From the NCBI RefSeq assembly GCF_039541915.1, contig NZ_BAABHD010000029.1, positions 62,001 through 126,000 on the forward strand: DNA of 64,000 nt. Reading direction: 5' to 3'. Below are positions 1 to 8,495 of this stretch, in pieces. The DNA is from Nibrella saemangeumensis. GTDB lineage: Bacteria > Bacteroidota > Bacteroidia > Cytophagales > Spirosomataceae. A model generated the notes under the pieces. It ran no database searches, was not told the origin of the DNA, and saw only the letters and a program-made list of their open reading frames with translations. The first letter of the stretch is position 1, and each line of letters opens with the position of its first letter. The position numbers were made by a program, and so were the translations under genes.

Positions 1-653
1 ATCCACAGCGTGAGACCGGTCAGAAATCCCTGGATCAGTGATACCAATGCCTGTCCCAGTACATTGGCATTAACCATATTCTTTAAATCCTCCCCTAACT
101 CGTCAATGGTTTCTGCCCGGAACGGCAGGTAACGTTTTAGTCCTCTCTGAAATTGCTCCTGCTGCGTAAACATAAAGTAAAGCGATACGTACAGCAGGCC
201 CAGGATGATAATAATATCAAGCGTTCCGCTAAGGATAGAAGGAACCTGTCTGCTGGCCAGTGTGGTAGCCTGTCGTACTAACGACCGAATATTGTTCTGG
301 TCCATTATCTTGATGCCTGTAACCTTTTCAAGTTGATTGACCAGATCAAGGATCTGGTCAGTATGCTGGCTGTAATATTGTATACGATCCACCAGCAGGA
401 GGCTAAGCGCTAAAAATGGGAGGATAATAACAATAAGAGAGAAGAGCATCAGCAGCAAGGTTACCAATACCCGATTCCACTTTTTCTCCTTAACGAGTTT
501 GTTAAACCAGGGCCGGAAAACAACATATAAGATGGCTGCCCCCAGAAAGGCCGTTGCATACTGGTACAAACCAGCGATGATAAAGCCTGCAATAGTCAGT
601 ATACTGGCAACGAGTAAGATGCGCTCCTGACGGGGGGTGTATATATTAGCCAT
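1..653 (-). CDS. AI-2E family transporter (PerM-like), partial
   Basis: The gene starts at the ATG ending at 653 and runs off the left edge, so only the N-terminal 217 residues are visible. They begin MANIYTPRQERILLVAS. Hydrophobic membrane segments lie near residues 12-30, 33-48 and 60-80, a charged loop containing DRIQYYSQHTDQILDLVNQ follows, and another membrane segment lies near 150-170. This order fits the AI-2E/PerM permease family, which are polytopic inner-membrane exporters or channels whose substrate is often unknown. The next gene on the same strand, rlmI, ends in a hairpin terminator just upstream, so this gene is probably transcribed separately. The family call is confident; the substrate cannot be told. 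Confidence 0.8.
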   Translation of the reverse strand, partial: MANIYTPRQERILLVASILTIAGFIIAGLYQYATAFLGAAILYVVFRPWFNKLVKEKKWNRVLVTLLLMLFSLIVIILPFLALSLLLVDRIQYYSQHTDQILDLVNQLEKVTGIKIMDQNNIRSLVRQATTLASRQVPSILSGTLDIIIILGLLYVSLYFMFTQQEQFQRGLKRYLPFRAETIDELGEDLKNMVNANVLGQALVSLIQGFLTGLTLW

Positions 654-695
654 AGGTAAGATTCTTCGGGCAAAAGCTGTTTCCCGATATTGTAT

Positions 696-728
696 AAAAA
701 TGGCTAAACAAACAAATTTGTTTAGCCA
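696..728 (-). terminator. Intrinsic terminator of rlmI
   Basis: A perfect 12-bp inverted repeat (arms 701-712 and 717-728, loop CAAA) is followed on the minus strand by five T (696-700). It lies 40 bp past the rlmI stop, so it should end that transcript before the permease gene. Confidence 0.75.
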
Positions 729-767
729 CTCTCATGTTCATTTTTGTATTTAGCCGTTATTAGTTGG

Positions 768-1946
768 CTATTCCACCCACAAAACCAGCCCTTTCAGGTA
801 GCCTCCTTCCGGATGAAACAGGCTCACGGGATGGTCGGCGGGCTGGCTGAGGTGATGCAATACCCGCACCTGCCGTCCGGCTTCAATGGCAGCCGCTACT
901 ATGGTATTATAAAACAACTCACGGTCGACCACCTGCGAGCAGGAGAAAGTAAACAGAATTCCCCCTTTGGCCAGTCGGCGCAACCCCTCGGCATTCAGGC
1001 GTTTGTAACCCTGCACCGCCCGGTGACGCGCCGGCAGGCTCTTGGCAAAAGCCGGGGGATCCAGCACCACCACATCGTACTGATGATCGTGGCTTTTGAG
1101 GTATTTCATCACATCCTCGGCATAGGCGTCATGGTGCGTGTCCTCCCCAAAATTAGCGGCTACATTCCGGTTGGTGAGGTCAATCGCCTTTTGTGATACA
1201 TCGACGGAGTGTACCAGTTCGGCACCGGCTTTCAGCGCGTAGATGGAAAAACCACCCGAATAACAGAACGCATTCAGGACCTTTTTACCGGCGGCATACC
1301 GCGCCAGCAGATTGCGGTTGTCGCGCTGATCCAGGAAAAAGCCGGTTTTCTGGCCGGTGATCCAGTCGACCAGAAAAGTACTGCCATTTTCCAGTACCGG
1401 ATGCGGTGTCTCAACGTGGCCATAGAGGTAGCCATTCTGCACGGAAGTACCATAATGCTCCGGCACTGTATCGGCACTCTTGTCGTATACAGCTTTCAGT
1501 TCACCGCCAAATACCCGCTGTAGCGCCTGGGTAATTAACTCCCGCTCCCGGTGCATCCCAATGGAATGGGCCTGTAATACGGCCACACCGTTGTACATAT
1601 CGACGATCAGCCCGGAACAACCATCCCCTTCACCGTGAATAAGCCGGTAGCAGTTGGTAGCCGGTGGCACTAGCGCCGACCGAACGATCCTGATCGACTG
1701 CAGCTTCTCAGTCCAATAAGCCACATCCGGCCGTACTTTGGTAAAAGAAAAGATCCGGACGGCAATGCTGCCGTCGTGGAAGTGACCGGTAGCCAGGTAG
1801 TTGCCTTTTTTATCCAGCACATCCACCACATCACCGTCCTGGGGTGTACCCTCCCGGCGGGCAATCGCTCCGGAAAATATCCAGGGATGAAACCGGCGAA
1901 CGGCTTCTTCCCGGCCGGATTGAAGATATAATTTTGGTACGTTCAT
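768..1946 (-). CDS. rlmI: 23S rRNA (cytosine-C5) methyltransferase RlmI family
   Basis: The product is 392 aa, the normal length for RlmI, a class I SAM-dependent rRNA large-subunit methyltransferase that makes m5C in 23S rRNA. An N-terminal PUA-like RNA-binding region (about residues 1-80, with FHPWIFSGAI) is followed by a central EEHR-type region and a Rossmann methyltransferase domain from about residue 200. The SAM-binding motif is VLNAFCYSGGFS, motif IV is VVLDPPAFAKS, and the late FTFSCSQ carries the Cys typical of m5C enzymes. The ATG at 1946 keeps the whole PUA domain. It is monocistronic, with its own terminator. The family is confident; the exact target base in this organism is inferred. 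Confidence 0.88.
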   Translation of the reverse strand: MNVPKLYLQSGREEAVRRFHPWIFSGAIARREGTPQDGDVVDVLDKKGNYLATGHFHDGSIAVRIFSFTKVRPDVAYWTEKLQSIRIVRSALVPPATNCYRLIHGEGDGCSGLIVDMYNGVAVLQAHSIGMHRERELITQALQRVFGGELKAVYDKSADTVPEHYGTSVQNGYLYGHVETPHPVLENGSTFLVDWITGQKTGFFLDQRDNRNLLARYAAGKKVLNAFCYSGGFSIYALKAGAELVHSVDVSQKAIDLTNRNVAANFGEDTHHDAYAEDVMKYLKSHDHQYDVVVLDPPAFAKSLPARHRAVQGYKRLNAEGLRRLAKGGILFTFSCSQVVDRELFYNTIVAAAIEAGRQVRVLHHLSQPADHPVSLFHPEGGYLKGLVLWVE

Positions 1947-2074
1947 TCGTTAATAAAAAGGTAAAGATCGTAAGCCGATTCTCCTATAGAGCAGAAGTCA
2001 AAAAATCTTTACATGGTTCCCGTTGAAAACAACAGCCTTTTTCACAAATTCGTGTCGTAATTCCCTGACTAAAC

Positions 2075-2938
2075 ATGCAAGTTAATCGCAGAAATTTCCT
2101 GAAGCAGGCCGGTGCGCTGGCAGCCGGCAGCCTGGCCCTTAGCCAAACCGACCTGATGGCCGGTACCTTTAAAACCTTTGGCGTTCAGCTTTACAGTGTA
2201 CGCGATATAATCCCGAAAGATCCGAAAGGCGTAATGACCCAACTTGCCCAGATGGGTTATAAGCAGTTTGAGAGCTACAGCGGTCCGCAGGGCTTTCTGT
2301 GGGGCATGCAGCCTAAGGAGATAAAATCCTTTTTGAAGGGTCTGGGGGTAGAAATGGTCAGCACCCACTTCAACTACGGGGCCCAGGCGCAGAAAGACGA
2401 CGAGTTAAAGAAAAGCATGGATATGGCCAAGGAGGCCGGCCTGTCGTACCTGTTGTGCCCGTACCTGGGCGCGCAGAAATCAATGGACGACTGGAAGCGC
2501 ATTGCCGACCGGTTCAATGTTGTGGGCGAAATGGCCCGCAAAAATGGCCTGAAGTTTGGCTACCACAACCACGACTATTCGTTTAAGCCGCTGAACGGCC
2601 AGATCCCGCAGGAATACCTGCTGGCCAACACCGACCCGAAGAACGTGATGTTTGAGCTGGATCTGTGCTGGATCGACGTAGCTGGTCAGGATCCGGTAGC
2701 GCACCTGAACAAATACGGCAAGCGGTACGAACTTTGCCACATTAAGGACTACAAAAAAGTGAACGGCAAGCCGGTGCAGAATGACCTGGGCAAAGGATCG
2801 GTTGATTTTAAAAACACCCTGCGGGCTGCCCGGAAAAGCGGGGTAAAATATTACATTGTAGAGCAGGAAGAATATCCGCAATCGGTAATGGCCAGCATGA
2901 AGGCCGATGCCGAATACATGAAAAACCTGGTGGTATAA
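2075..2938 (+). CDS. Exported sugar phosphate isomerase/epimerase-like TIM barrel
   Basis: The 287-aa protein belongs to the xylose isomerase-like TIM-barrel family (AP endonuclease 2 superfamily). The N-terminus NRRNFLKQAGALAAGSLALS is a twin-arginine type signal, so it is probably exported folded. Likely metal and catalytic residues sit in YHNHDY (near residue 163), FELDLCW (near 194), HIKDYK (near 222) and VEQEEYP (near 271). Family members isomerise, epimerise or oxidise sugars or inositols, and the substrate cannot be read from sequence. A paralogue with a Sec-type leader lies at 59371-60222. It is a single gene followed by a strong terminator. Confidence 0.82.
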   Translation: MQVNRRNFLKQAGALAAGSLALSQTDLMAGTFKTFGVQLYSVRDIIPKDPKGVMTQLAQMGYKQFESYSGPQGFLWGMQPKEIKSFLKGLGVEMVSTHFNYGAQAQKDDELKKSMDMAKEAGLSYLLCPYLGAQKSMDDWKRIADRFNVVGEMARKNGLKFGYHNHDYSFKPLNGQIPQEYLLANTDPKNVMFELDLCWIDVAGQDPVAHLNKYGKRYELCHIKDYKKVNGKPVQNDLGKGSVDFKNTLRAARKSGVKYYIVEQEEYPQSVMASMKADAEYMKNLVV

Positions 2939-2969
2939 ACCGAAACGGTTGCATTGATACAAGCATTGA

Positions 2970-2998
2970 GCAGGCGGCATACTCCGCCTGCTTTTTTT
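2970..2998 (+). terminator. Intrinsic terminator of the sugar isomerase gene
   Basis: An 8-bp GC-rich stem (GCAGGCGG at 2970-2977 and CCGCCTGC at 2984-2991) with a 6-nt loop is followed by seven T. It lies 31 bp after the stop codon. Confidence 0.88.
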
Positions 2999-3014
2999 AG
3001 TTTGCCTGCCTGAT

Positions 3015-4034
3015 TTAGTCCTCGCTTCTGACTTTCAGCAGGCGCTTCAGCCAGCTTTGTTTCTCGGCTTCACCGGCTTTCTGCTCTTCGTCAGGTATCG
3101 CCTGAGCGGCCAGCAGGCGCAGGTCGGGTTGCCCCGCATCTACCCAACAGGTATACCAGAAATCGCCAACCATTTTTACCGACGCCCGCATCTGCCGCTC
3201 TACCTGTCCCCTTAGTTTCTCGTGGTACTGCTGCGAGAAGTCGGCGGAGAACACTTTCACGGTAAGGCCATTCCGTTCTTCGAATCCGTACTTTTTAGCT
3301 TCGCCGAACTGGCGGGTCAGTTCCCGCTCAAACCGCAACACCGAATCCAGGGCGGCATGGGCCTGAAACACCGCCCGCCAGGCGGCTTTCTGCGGAGAGT
3401 ACACATAATCGGCCGGCCCTACCAGAAAGTCATACCCGGTACTGAACAGCTCCGGAAGCCGCGACTCCCAGAATCCGTGAATTCCCTCCTGCCCCGTCAA
3501 CTGGCCATTATAATTTCGGGTGGTATGCAGCGGCACGTTGGCATCGGCGATGTAATGTCCCAGATCAGCCGCTACCCGCAGAATCCGATGGATGTTCCGC
3601 TCTTTAAAGGCCTCCGTCAGTTGATACTTGACCAGCTGAATATGCCAGGGCACAATACCGTGCATGGCCAGGGTATCTTCACCGTATTGATCCACCGCTT
3701 CTTTCCAGTACCGGGGCAGGGTTGCCTTCGTTGTATCCGGGTACATATCCAAATCAATGTAGTGCCGGGGAGCTTCGCCCACGACCGCATAGCGCCGTTT
3801 ATCCGGATTGACCGCATTGTCGGTAAGGTAGCCGATGTGCTTCTTGAAGAACGGCATCATCTCCGCCGGAAGGGTAAAAACGGCCAGTCGGTTAATCTGC
3901 TGATGGCCGTAAAAACCCCAGGCCGGCCGGGAGGCTCCAGGCTCACGCCAGGAGGAGGCAACTACCTGATTCTGAAAAAAATATAGGGTAAACACTTGCA
4001 ACCATATGAACAAATAGTACATTTGCCTAAACAT
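3015..4034 (-). CDS. S1/P1 nuclease or zinc-dependent phospholipase C family protein
   Basis: The 339-aa protein begins with a hydrophobic leader (about residues 5-25). The mature part carries the spaced Trp/His/Asp ligands of the S1-P1 nuclease / phospholipase C fold: WGFYGHQQINRLAVF near residue 40, APRHYIDLDMYP, DLGHYIADANVPLHTT and HGFWESRLPEL. This is a trinuclear-zinc, all-helical phosphodiesterase fold that acts outside the cytoplasm. Whether the substrate is single-stranded nucleic acid or phospholipid cannot be decided. It converges on the terminator of the neighbour at 2970 and diverges from the Dabb gene at 4109. The promoter region in between is very AT-rich. Confidence 0.8.
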   Translation of the reverse strand: MFRQMYYLFIWLQVFTLYFFQNQVVASSWREPGASRPAWGFYGHQQINRLAVFTLPAEMMPFFKKHIGYLTDNAVNPDKRRYAVVGEAPRHYIDLDMYPDTTKATLPRYWKEAVDQYGEDTLAMHGIVPWHIQLVKYQLTEAFKERNIHRILRVAADLGHYIADANVPLHTTRNYNGQLTGQEGIHGFWESRLPELFSTGYDFLVGPADYVYSPQKAAWRAVFQAHAALDSVLRFERELTRQFGEAKKYGFEERNGLTVKVFSADFSQQYHEKLRGQVERQMRASVKMVGDFWYTCWVDAGQPDLRLLAAQAIPDEEQKAGEAEKQSWLKRLLKVRSED

Positions 4035-4108
4035 ATCACTTTTTAAAGTTTTTCTAAAATTTTTTCGTTACACTTCAAATTTTTCCAAATTTAATTTCGC
4101 ATATCGCC

Positions 4109-4519
4109 ATGCAATCGAACGAATTAAAGCGAAAATCAATAGGTTACGGTATAATTGTTTTCTTCTTCTGTGCCTTTGGTTTAATAATCTACGGTGCTTA
4201 TTCACCTGCAAGAAAAAGCCAAAAACAGCGAATTGTCTGCTATAAATTTAAAGAAGGCCTTAAAAAAGAAGCAGTTGAACAACATATGCGCGATTTTGCG
4301 TCTCTGAAGTATGAAATTCCGCAGATCGTCTCCTACAGTGCCGGCAAGACGCTAGCCACCGAAGGCACATCCGAATACGACGTTATGCATTACATTACCT
4401 TTCAGAGCGAAGCTGATATTGAGACGTACAATAAGCACACAAGCCACCAGGACTTTTTGAAAAAGCATCAGGGCGACTGGGAGAAAGTGCTGGTTATCAA
4501 CTCAGACATTCACCCGTAA
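4109..4519 (+). CDS. Membrane-anchored Dabb (stress-response A/B barrel) domain protein
   Basis: The product is 136 aa. Residues 13-32 form one hydrophobic segment after a short basic N-terminus, so the protein is probably anchored in the inner membrane with the rest outside. Residues 42-136 (IVCYKFKEGLKKEAVEQHMRDF ... YDVMHYITFQSEADIETYNKH) match the alpha+beta ferredoxin-like Dabb domain in pattern: a VxFKFK-like strand, a helix, and a late Y-x-x-H-x-x-H motif. Dabb proteins form dimers with varied roles. A membrane anchor on this domain is not the usual arrangement. The first third of the gene is more AT-rich than its neighbours. No operon partner is evident. Confidence 0.65.
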   Translation: MQSNELKRKSIGYGIIVFFFCAFGLIIYGAYSPARKSQKQRIVCYKFKEGLKKEAVEQHMRDFASLKYEIPQIVSYSAGKTLATEGTSEYDVMHYITFQSEADIETYNKHTSHQDFLKKHQGDWEKVLVINSDIHP

Positions 4520-4554
4520 CAAAATAGTATGGGTAAAAAATAAAAAATTACGCT

Positions 4555-4584
4555 TGGGAATTCTCTGAAAAAACTCTAATTTTG
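4555..4584 (+). promoter_or_regulatory. Bacteroidota-type promoter of rpsT
   Basis: A -7 element TAATTTTG (4577-4584) matches TAnnTTTG, and TTGG at 4555-4558 sits 18 bp upstream as the -33 element. The predicted transcript starts about 35-40 nt before the rpsT ATG. Confidence 0.6.
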
Positions 4585-4627
4585 CATTCCTTTTGGCGAA
4601 AATCCATGTAATTCGTTTACATATACA

Positions 4628-4894
4628 ATGGCAAACCATAAATCTGCAAAAAAACAAATCCTGGTCAACGCAAAAAAGCGGCTGTTGAACCGCTACCAGC
4701 ACAAGACTACCCGGAACATGATCAAGAAACTGCGCGGCACCCACGATGCAGTTCAGGCAAGCGAACTGTACAGAACAGTAGCCTCCATGCTCGATAAGCT
4801 GGCTAAGCGCAATATTATTCATAAGAATAAGGCATCGAACCAGAAGTCAAAGCTGGCTCGTTTTGTAAACGGCCTGACTCCGGTAGCAGCCTAA
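4628..4894 (+). CDS. rpsT: 30S ribosomal protein S20
   Basis: The 88-aa basic protein reads MANHKSAKKQILVNAKKRLL, then KTTRNMIKKLR and RNIIHKNKASNQKSKLARFV. This is full-length S20, which binds 16S rRNA in the body of the small subunit early in assembly. The start is fixed by the conserved MANHKSAKKR-type N-terminus. It has its own promoter and is followed by two hairpins. S20 is often autoregulated in other bacteria, but I see no specific leader structure here. Confidence 0.97.
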   Translation: MANHKSAKKQILVNAKKRLLNRYQHKTTRNMIKKLRGTHDAVQASELYRTVASMLDKLAKRNIIHKNKASNQKSKLARFVNGLTPVAA

Positions 4895-4899
4895 GTATT

Positions 4900-4952
4900 C
4901 CCCGGAATTAGATTCCGGGATTTTCTCAAAAAACCGGAATCTAATTCCGGGG
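4900..4952. repeat. Perfect 19-bp inverted repeat after rpsT
   Basis: The arms at 4900-4918 and 4934-4952 are perfectly complementary over 19 bp with a 15-nt loop. No T-tract follows on the plus strand. Each arm is itself close to palindromic (GGAATTAGATTCC). It may protect the rpsT 3' end or act as a Rho-style or RNase barrier; a true terminator follows at 4967. Confidence 0.8.
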
Positions 4953-4966
4953 TACACGTTATGGAG

Positions 4967-4997
4967 ACCTTACCCGGCAACGGCGTAAGGTTTTTTT
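4967..4997 (+). terminator. Intrinsic terminator between rpsT and radC
   Basis: The stem ACCTTAC (4967-4973) pairs with GTAAGGT (4985-4991), with an inner CCG/CGG extension around a GCAA loop, and ends in seven T (4991-4997). It is 28 bp before the radC start. Confidence 0.8.
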
Positions 4998-5024
4998 GTG
5001 CCCGTACCTAAGTAACTCTACCAG

Positions 5025-5720
5025 ATGATTTACGATAATCCCCGAAAAATATTAAGCTGGGCCGAAGAGGACCGCCCCCGCGAAAAGCTGATGCTGAAAG
5101 GCAAAGCGGCCCTGTCGGACGCCGAATTGATAGCTATTCTGATTGGCTCCGGTACCACCGACATGACGGCGGTGGATGTATCAAAACTCATCCTGCAAAG
5201 CGTTGGCAACAACCTTAACGACCTGGCGCGGCTGAGCGTAAAAGATTTATCAAAATTCAAAGGAATTGGAGAGGCCAAAGCCATCAGCATTGTGTCGGCG
5301 CTGGAACTGGGGCGCCGGCGCCGGGAGCAGGACCGGCCGCAACGAGCCAAAATCACCTGCTCACGCGATGCTTACGAAGAAATACGGCCGCATCTGCTCG
5401 ATAAGCCGCACGAAGAGTTCTGGATTCTGCTGCTGAACCGGGCCAATGAGGTGCTGCGGCCGGTGCAGATCAGCGCAGGTGGAGTATCGGGCACCGTGGC
5501 CGATCCGAAGCTGATCTTCAAACACGCCCTGGAGTATCTGTCCAGCGCTATTATTCTGGTTCATAACCATCCGTCGGGGAACCTCACGCCCTCGCAGGCC
5601 GATAAAGCCCTTACCCGCAAATTAAAGGAAGCCGGTCGGGTATTGGAAATTCCGGTGCTTGACCACCTGATCTTCACCGACCGAACTTACCTCAGCTTTG
5701 CGGATGAAGGACTCCTGTAA
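5025..5720 (+). CDS. radC: RadC family (UPF0758) JAMM/MPN-domain protein
   Basis: The 231-aa protein has the usual RadC length and order. An N-terminal helix-hairpin-helix part includes RPREKLMLKGKAALSDAELIA and LSKFKGIGEAKA, and a C-terminal JAMM metalloprotease-like domain carries the zinc motif HNHPSGNLTPSQAD near residue 180. RadC proteins were named for DNA repair, but the biochemical role of the chromosomal copy is unsettled. The start is the ATG just after the rpsT terminator. It converges with the lipoprotein gene at 5723, leaving only 2 bp between the stops. Confidence 0.92.
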   Translation: MIYDNPRKILSWAEEDRPREKLMLKGKAALSDAELIAILIGSGTTDMTAVDVSKLILQSVGNNLNDLARLSVKDLSKFKGIGEAKAISIVSALELGRRRREQDRPQRAKITCSRDAYEEIRPHLLDKPHEEFWILLLNRANEVLRPVQISAGGVSGTVADPKLIFKHALEYLSSAIILVHNHPSGNLTPSQADKALTRKLKEAGRVLEIPVLDHLIFTDRTYLSFADEGLL

Positions 5721-5722
5721 CC

Positions 5723-6157
5723 TTACTTCTGACGCACCGTGATTACGGCCTCTTTGTAGGTGTTCTCCGGCTCCGGGGCTACCGGGTATGGCTTCACCTC
5801 CGAGAGTGTTACTTCATAGGTGGTATTGCCCAGCTTCACCGTAGTTACGTCACGGCTCTTCATGCTGGTATTCTGGCTGCAGGCACCCAGACATAAGGTA
5901 GCTTTGACCTGCTCCCCACCTTTGGTCAGCGTCACCGAAACAGTAGCATTGCCCATCCAGACGCAGTTGGCGTTCATTGGGCAGCGACTGTCTTTTATGT
6001 CATCTACCGATACGGTAACGTCATTACCAACTTTGGCTGTTTCGTGCCGGGCGGTGGTGGTCGTTACGCTTTCCGGTTCCGTGGTTACAGCCGTCCGTTC
6101 GCAGCTCAGGAACAATCCTGCTGTCAGCAGGCACATTCCCATCAGTACATTCTTCAT
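5723..6157 (-). CDS. Small lipoprotein of unknown function with a conserved Cys motif
   Basis: The 144-aa protein starts with a lipoprotein signal peptide ending in LFLSC (Cys19), so the mature form is lipid-anchored. The body has a VTVSVDDIKDSRCPMNANCVWMG block, then ATLCLGACS and a late TYEVTLSEVKPYP. The Cys pattern (Cys57-CPMNANC, then CLGAC) suggests disulfides. This DSRCP...CVWxG arrangement recurs in small Bacteroidota lipoproteins of unknown role. I cannot assign a function. Confidence 0.7.
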   Translation of the reverse strand: MKNVLMGMCLLTAGLFLSCERTAVTTEPESVTTTTARHETAKVGNDVTVSVDDIKDSRCPMNANCVWMGNATVSVTLTKGGEQVKATLCLGACSQNTSMKSRDVTTVKLGNTTYEVTLSEVKPYPVAPEPENTYKEAVITVRQK

Positions 6158-6296
6158 GGTATGGAGTTATCTTTGTTTTTAGTTGTATGACCCATACGTC
6201 TGGACAACCGTTGGAATGAAAATAAAGAAACAGCAATTTTTTTGCGGGGATGAGATTATACAATGGTGCGGCTTTTCCTGAAAACCTCCTGTTCGT

Positions 6297-7100
6297 ATGA
6301 AAACGCGGATTGCACTTTTGGGCTTCTTTATCACGCTTGCCTTCAATACCTATGCACAGTACAACGCGCTCTGGAAGGGTAAAAAATGCGCGGTAGTATT
6401 AACATACGACGACGCCTTAGCTGTACATCTGACTAATGCCATACCGGCTCTGGACTCACTGGGGTTGAAAGCGACGTTTTACATTGCCGATATTTCCGGC
6501 GATCTACAGACGCAGATTCCGGCCTGGCGTTCGGCTGCGGTAAATGGGCACGAGTTAGGCAATCACACCCTGACGCATCCCTGCGAAGGCGGTCGGCCCG
6601 GACGGGAATTTGTACGCCCTGAATTCGATCTGACAACGTATTCCCTGCGCCGGATGACCGCTGATATACGGGCCATGAATACGCTGCTGTACGCCATCGA
6701 TGGGAAAACCAGACGAACCTTCGCCTACCCCTGCGGAGATACTAGGATTGGTGACACCCCCTACATCAATGAGATGAAAAACGCATTTATCGGTGCCCGT
6801 GGCGTGTCACCGGGTATAACGGGTGCCGACAAAGTGGATTTATACAACACCAATAGTTTTCTGGTGAATGGTCAATCCGGAGAGGAACTTATTGCCCAGG
6901 TAAAGCAAGCCGAGGCTAAGCAGGGGTTGCTGGTATTTTTATTTCATGGGGTTGGTGGCGGACATGGCCTGAATGTTTCCTTACCGGCACACCGGCAACT
7001 TCTACGGTACCTGAAGCAACACGAAAATAACATCTGGATAGCTCCAATGGTGGATGTGGCGGTGTTGGTAAAGGAGCTGCAAACCAAACGTCAGAACTAA
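6297..7100 (+). CDS. Secreted polysaccharide deacetylase (NodB-type, CE4-like)
   Basis: The 267-aa protein begins with a Sec signal peptide ending near TYAQ (residue 21). NodB homology motifs are present in order: motif 1 VVLTYDDAL (catalytic Asp and metal Asp, near residue 40), motif 2 GNHTLTHP (metal His pair), motif 3 RTFAYPCGDT, and the late motif FLFHGVGGGHG. Such enzymes remove acetyl groups from N-acetylated sugars in peptidoglycan, chitin or extracellular polysaccharide. The true substrate is unknown. The neighbours are not related enzymes, so context gives little help. It is 136 bp upstream of the SGNH hydrolase and reads in the same direction. Confidence 0.82.
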   Translation: MKTRIALLGFFITLAFNTYAQYNALWKGKKCAVVLTYDDALAVHLTNAIPALDSLGLKATFYIADISGDLQTQIPAWRSAAVNGHELGNHTLTHPCEGGRPGREFVRPEFDLTTYSLRRMTADIRAMNTLLYAIDGKTRRTFAYPCGDTRIGDTPYINEMKNAFIGARGVSPGITGADKVDLYNTNSFLVNGQSGEELIAQVKQAEAKQGLLVFLFHGVGGGHGLNVSLPAHRQLLRYLKQHENNIWIAPMVDVAVLVKELQTKRQN

Positions 7101-7237
7101 ACGTGCGTAGGAATTGTGATTGTCGGGGAGACTAGTCAAAACGTCATTATTACTAATAGCAATGCCATCGGAGAAGGGTATTTTCCTGCACAATCCTACT
7201 TTATACAGGTAAAAGCCACTACTTGGCTTCCCTGTTA

Positions 7238-8494
7238 ATGAAAAATAATAAACGTATCCACCCTACACTCTTCCTGGCATTCTGGCTTACGGTCCTAGTA
7301 ATTCAGGATGGGCTGGCCCAGCCTGACAAACAGCTTTCTGGCAGTTCACCAGTAAATGCCCCTTTTTCCCTGAATAATGGCGACCGGGTACTTTTTTTAG
7401 GAAATTCTCTTTTTGAAAATGACCTCCTGTACGGGTATCTGGAGCTAGCGCTGACCACCCGCTGGCCCGATCGCCAACTAACCTTCCGGAACATCGGCTG
7501 GTCGGGTGATGATGTCTTTGGCGCAGCACGGGGTACGATTACAAATCCGCCTACTCCTTATGACGTGCTGATTGAGCAGCTAACGAAAGCTAAGCCTACG
7601 TTGGTATTTTTGGCGTACGGAGGTATCGAATCCGAGCAGGGAGAAGCCGGACTCCCGCGTTTTAACGAAGGATTAAACAAGCTTCTTGATAAGATCGACC
7701 AGTTGGGTGCCAGCGCCATTCTGCTGTCGACCACCCCGGTTTTCTCGGGAGGCACACCCGAAAAGACCGCCCAACGGAATGCCCAGCTGGAACTATACGC
7801 GGCTGCTATTGGCCGCACGGCTCGGGACCGCGGCATCCGATACCTGGATATTTATACACCTATTCAACAACTGAGCAGGCAGGTGTCACTATCAGACAAT
7901 GGCATTCACCTCAATGAAACGGGGTACTACTACCTGGCCTCTACCCTGGAAGCCGCTCTGGGCCTGCCCCCCCGGCAACAGGACATTACCCTTCAAGTAC
8001 TTAAACAAGGCACCCAGGCATCCAATAAGGTTAAACTACAATCAACTGGCCAGGGTAACCAGACGCTAACCTTTACCGTGGATGAACCTCACTTGCCCTT
8101 ACCCATATCTCGAGACGGTAGCAGGATTGCCGGCAAGGGCCCGACAATAACGATAGCCGGCCTGAAAAAAGGCTTTTACACCCTGACCGCCGACGGAGCT
8201 CAACTCATTACGGCCTCGGCTAAACAGTGGGCAGAAGGGGTACCCATGCATCGCGGCCCACTTTACCAACAGGCCAGCCAACTGCAGGAGATGATCCGTA
8301 AAAAGAATGATCTGTTTTTCCAGCAGTATCGTCCGCAGAATCACACGTACATCATTGGGTTCCGGTCATACGAGCAGGGGCGGCATATGAAGACGCTGGA
8401 CGATCTCAGCTTTATCATTACCTGGCTGGAAGGCCAGATCGCCCTGCACCGCACACCAAAAACCCCCGTTTATCAGCTTAGTCAACTCAAGTAG
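7238..8494 (+). CDS. Secreted SGNH/GDSL-type hydrolase lacking the usual block III Asn
   Basis: The start is placed at the ATG at 7238; an in-frame TTG at 7223 would only add five residues before the signal peptide (FLAFWLTVLVIQDGLAQ). The protein is 418 aa. SGNH block I reads VLFLGNSLFEN (nucleophile Ser in GNS), block II NIGWSGDD, and block V DNGIHLNETGYYYLA supplies Asp and His. Block III reads FLAYGGIES, where related proteins usually have G-x-N-E, so the oxyanion-hole Asn seems replaced. The next gene, a PVC-type cytochrome protein, starts 1 bp after the stop, so the two are cotranscribed and probably work on the same extracellular substrate. Esterase function is inferred only from the family. 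Confidence 0.75.
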   Translation: MKNNKRIHPTLFLAFWLTVLVIQDGLAQPDKQLSGSSPVNAPFSLNNGDRVLFLGNSLFENDLLYGYLELALTTRWPDRQLTFRNIGWSGDDVFGAARGTITNPPTPYDVLIEQLTKAKPTLVFLAYGGIESEQGEAGLPRFNEGLNKLLDKIDQLGASAILLSTTPVFSGGTPEKTAQRNAQLELYAAAIGRTARDRGIRYLDIYTPIQQLSRQVSLSDNGIHLNETGYYYLASTLEAALGLPPRQQDITLQVLKQGTQASNKVKLQSTGQGNQTLTFTVDEPHLPLPISRDGSRIAGKGPTITIAGLKKGFYTLTADGAQLITASAKQWAEGVPMHRGPLYQQASQLQEMIRKKNDLFFQQYRPQNHTYIIGFRSYEQGRHMKTLDDLSFIITWLEGQIALHRTPKTPVYQLSQLK

Positions 8495-8495
8495 C

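Noticed and set aside
2480..2980. Long antisense reading frame opposite the isomerase gene
   Set aside because: It mirrors a well supported gene, has no motif of its own and no ribosome site; it is a shadow of GC-rich codon use.
3222..3986. 254-aa plus-strand frame opposite the S1/P1-type gene
   Set aside because: It has no recognisable domain, and the opposite strand encodes a clear family with a signal peptide and metal motifs.
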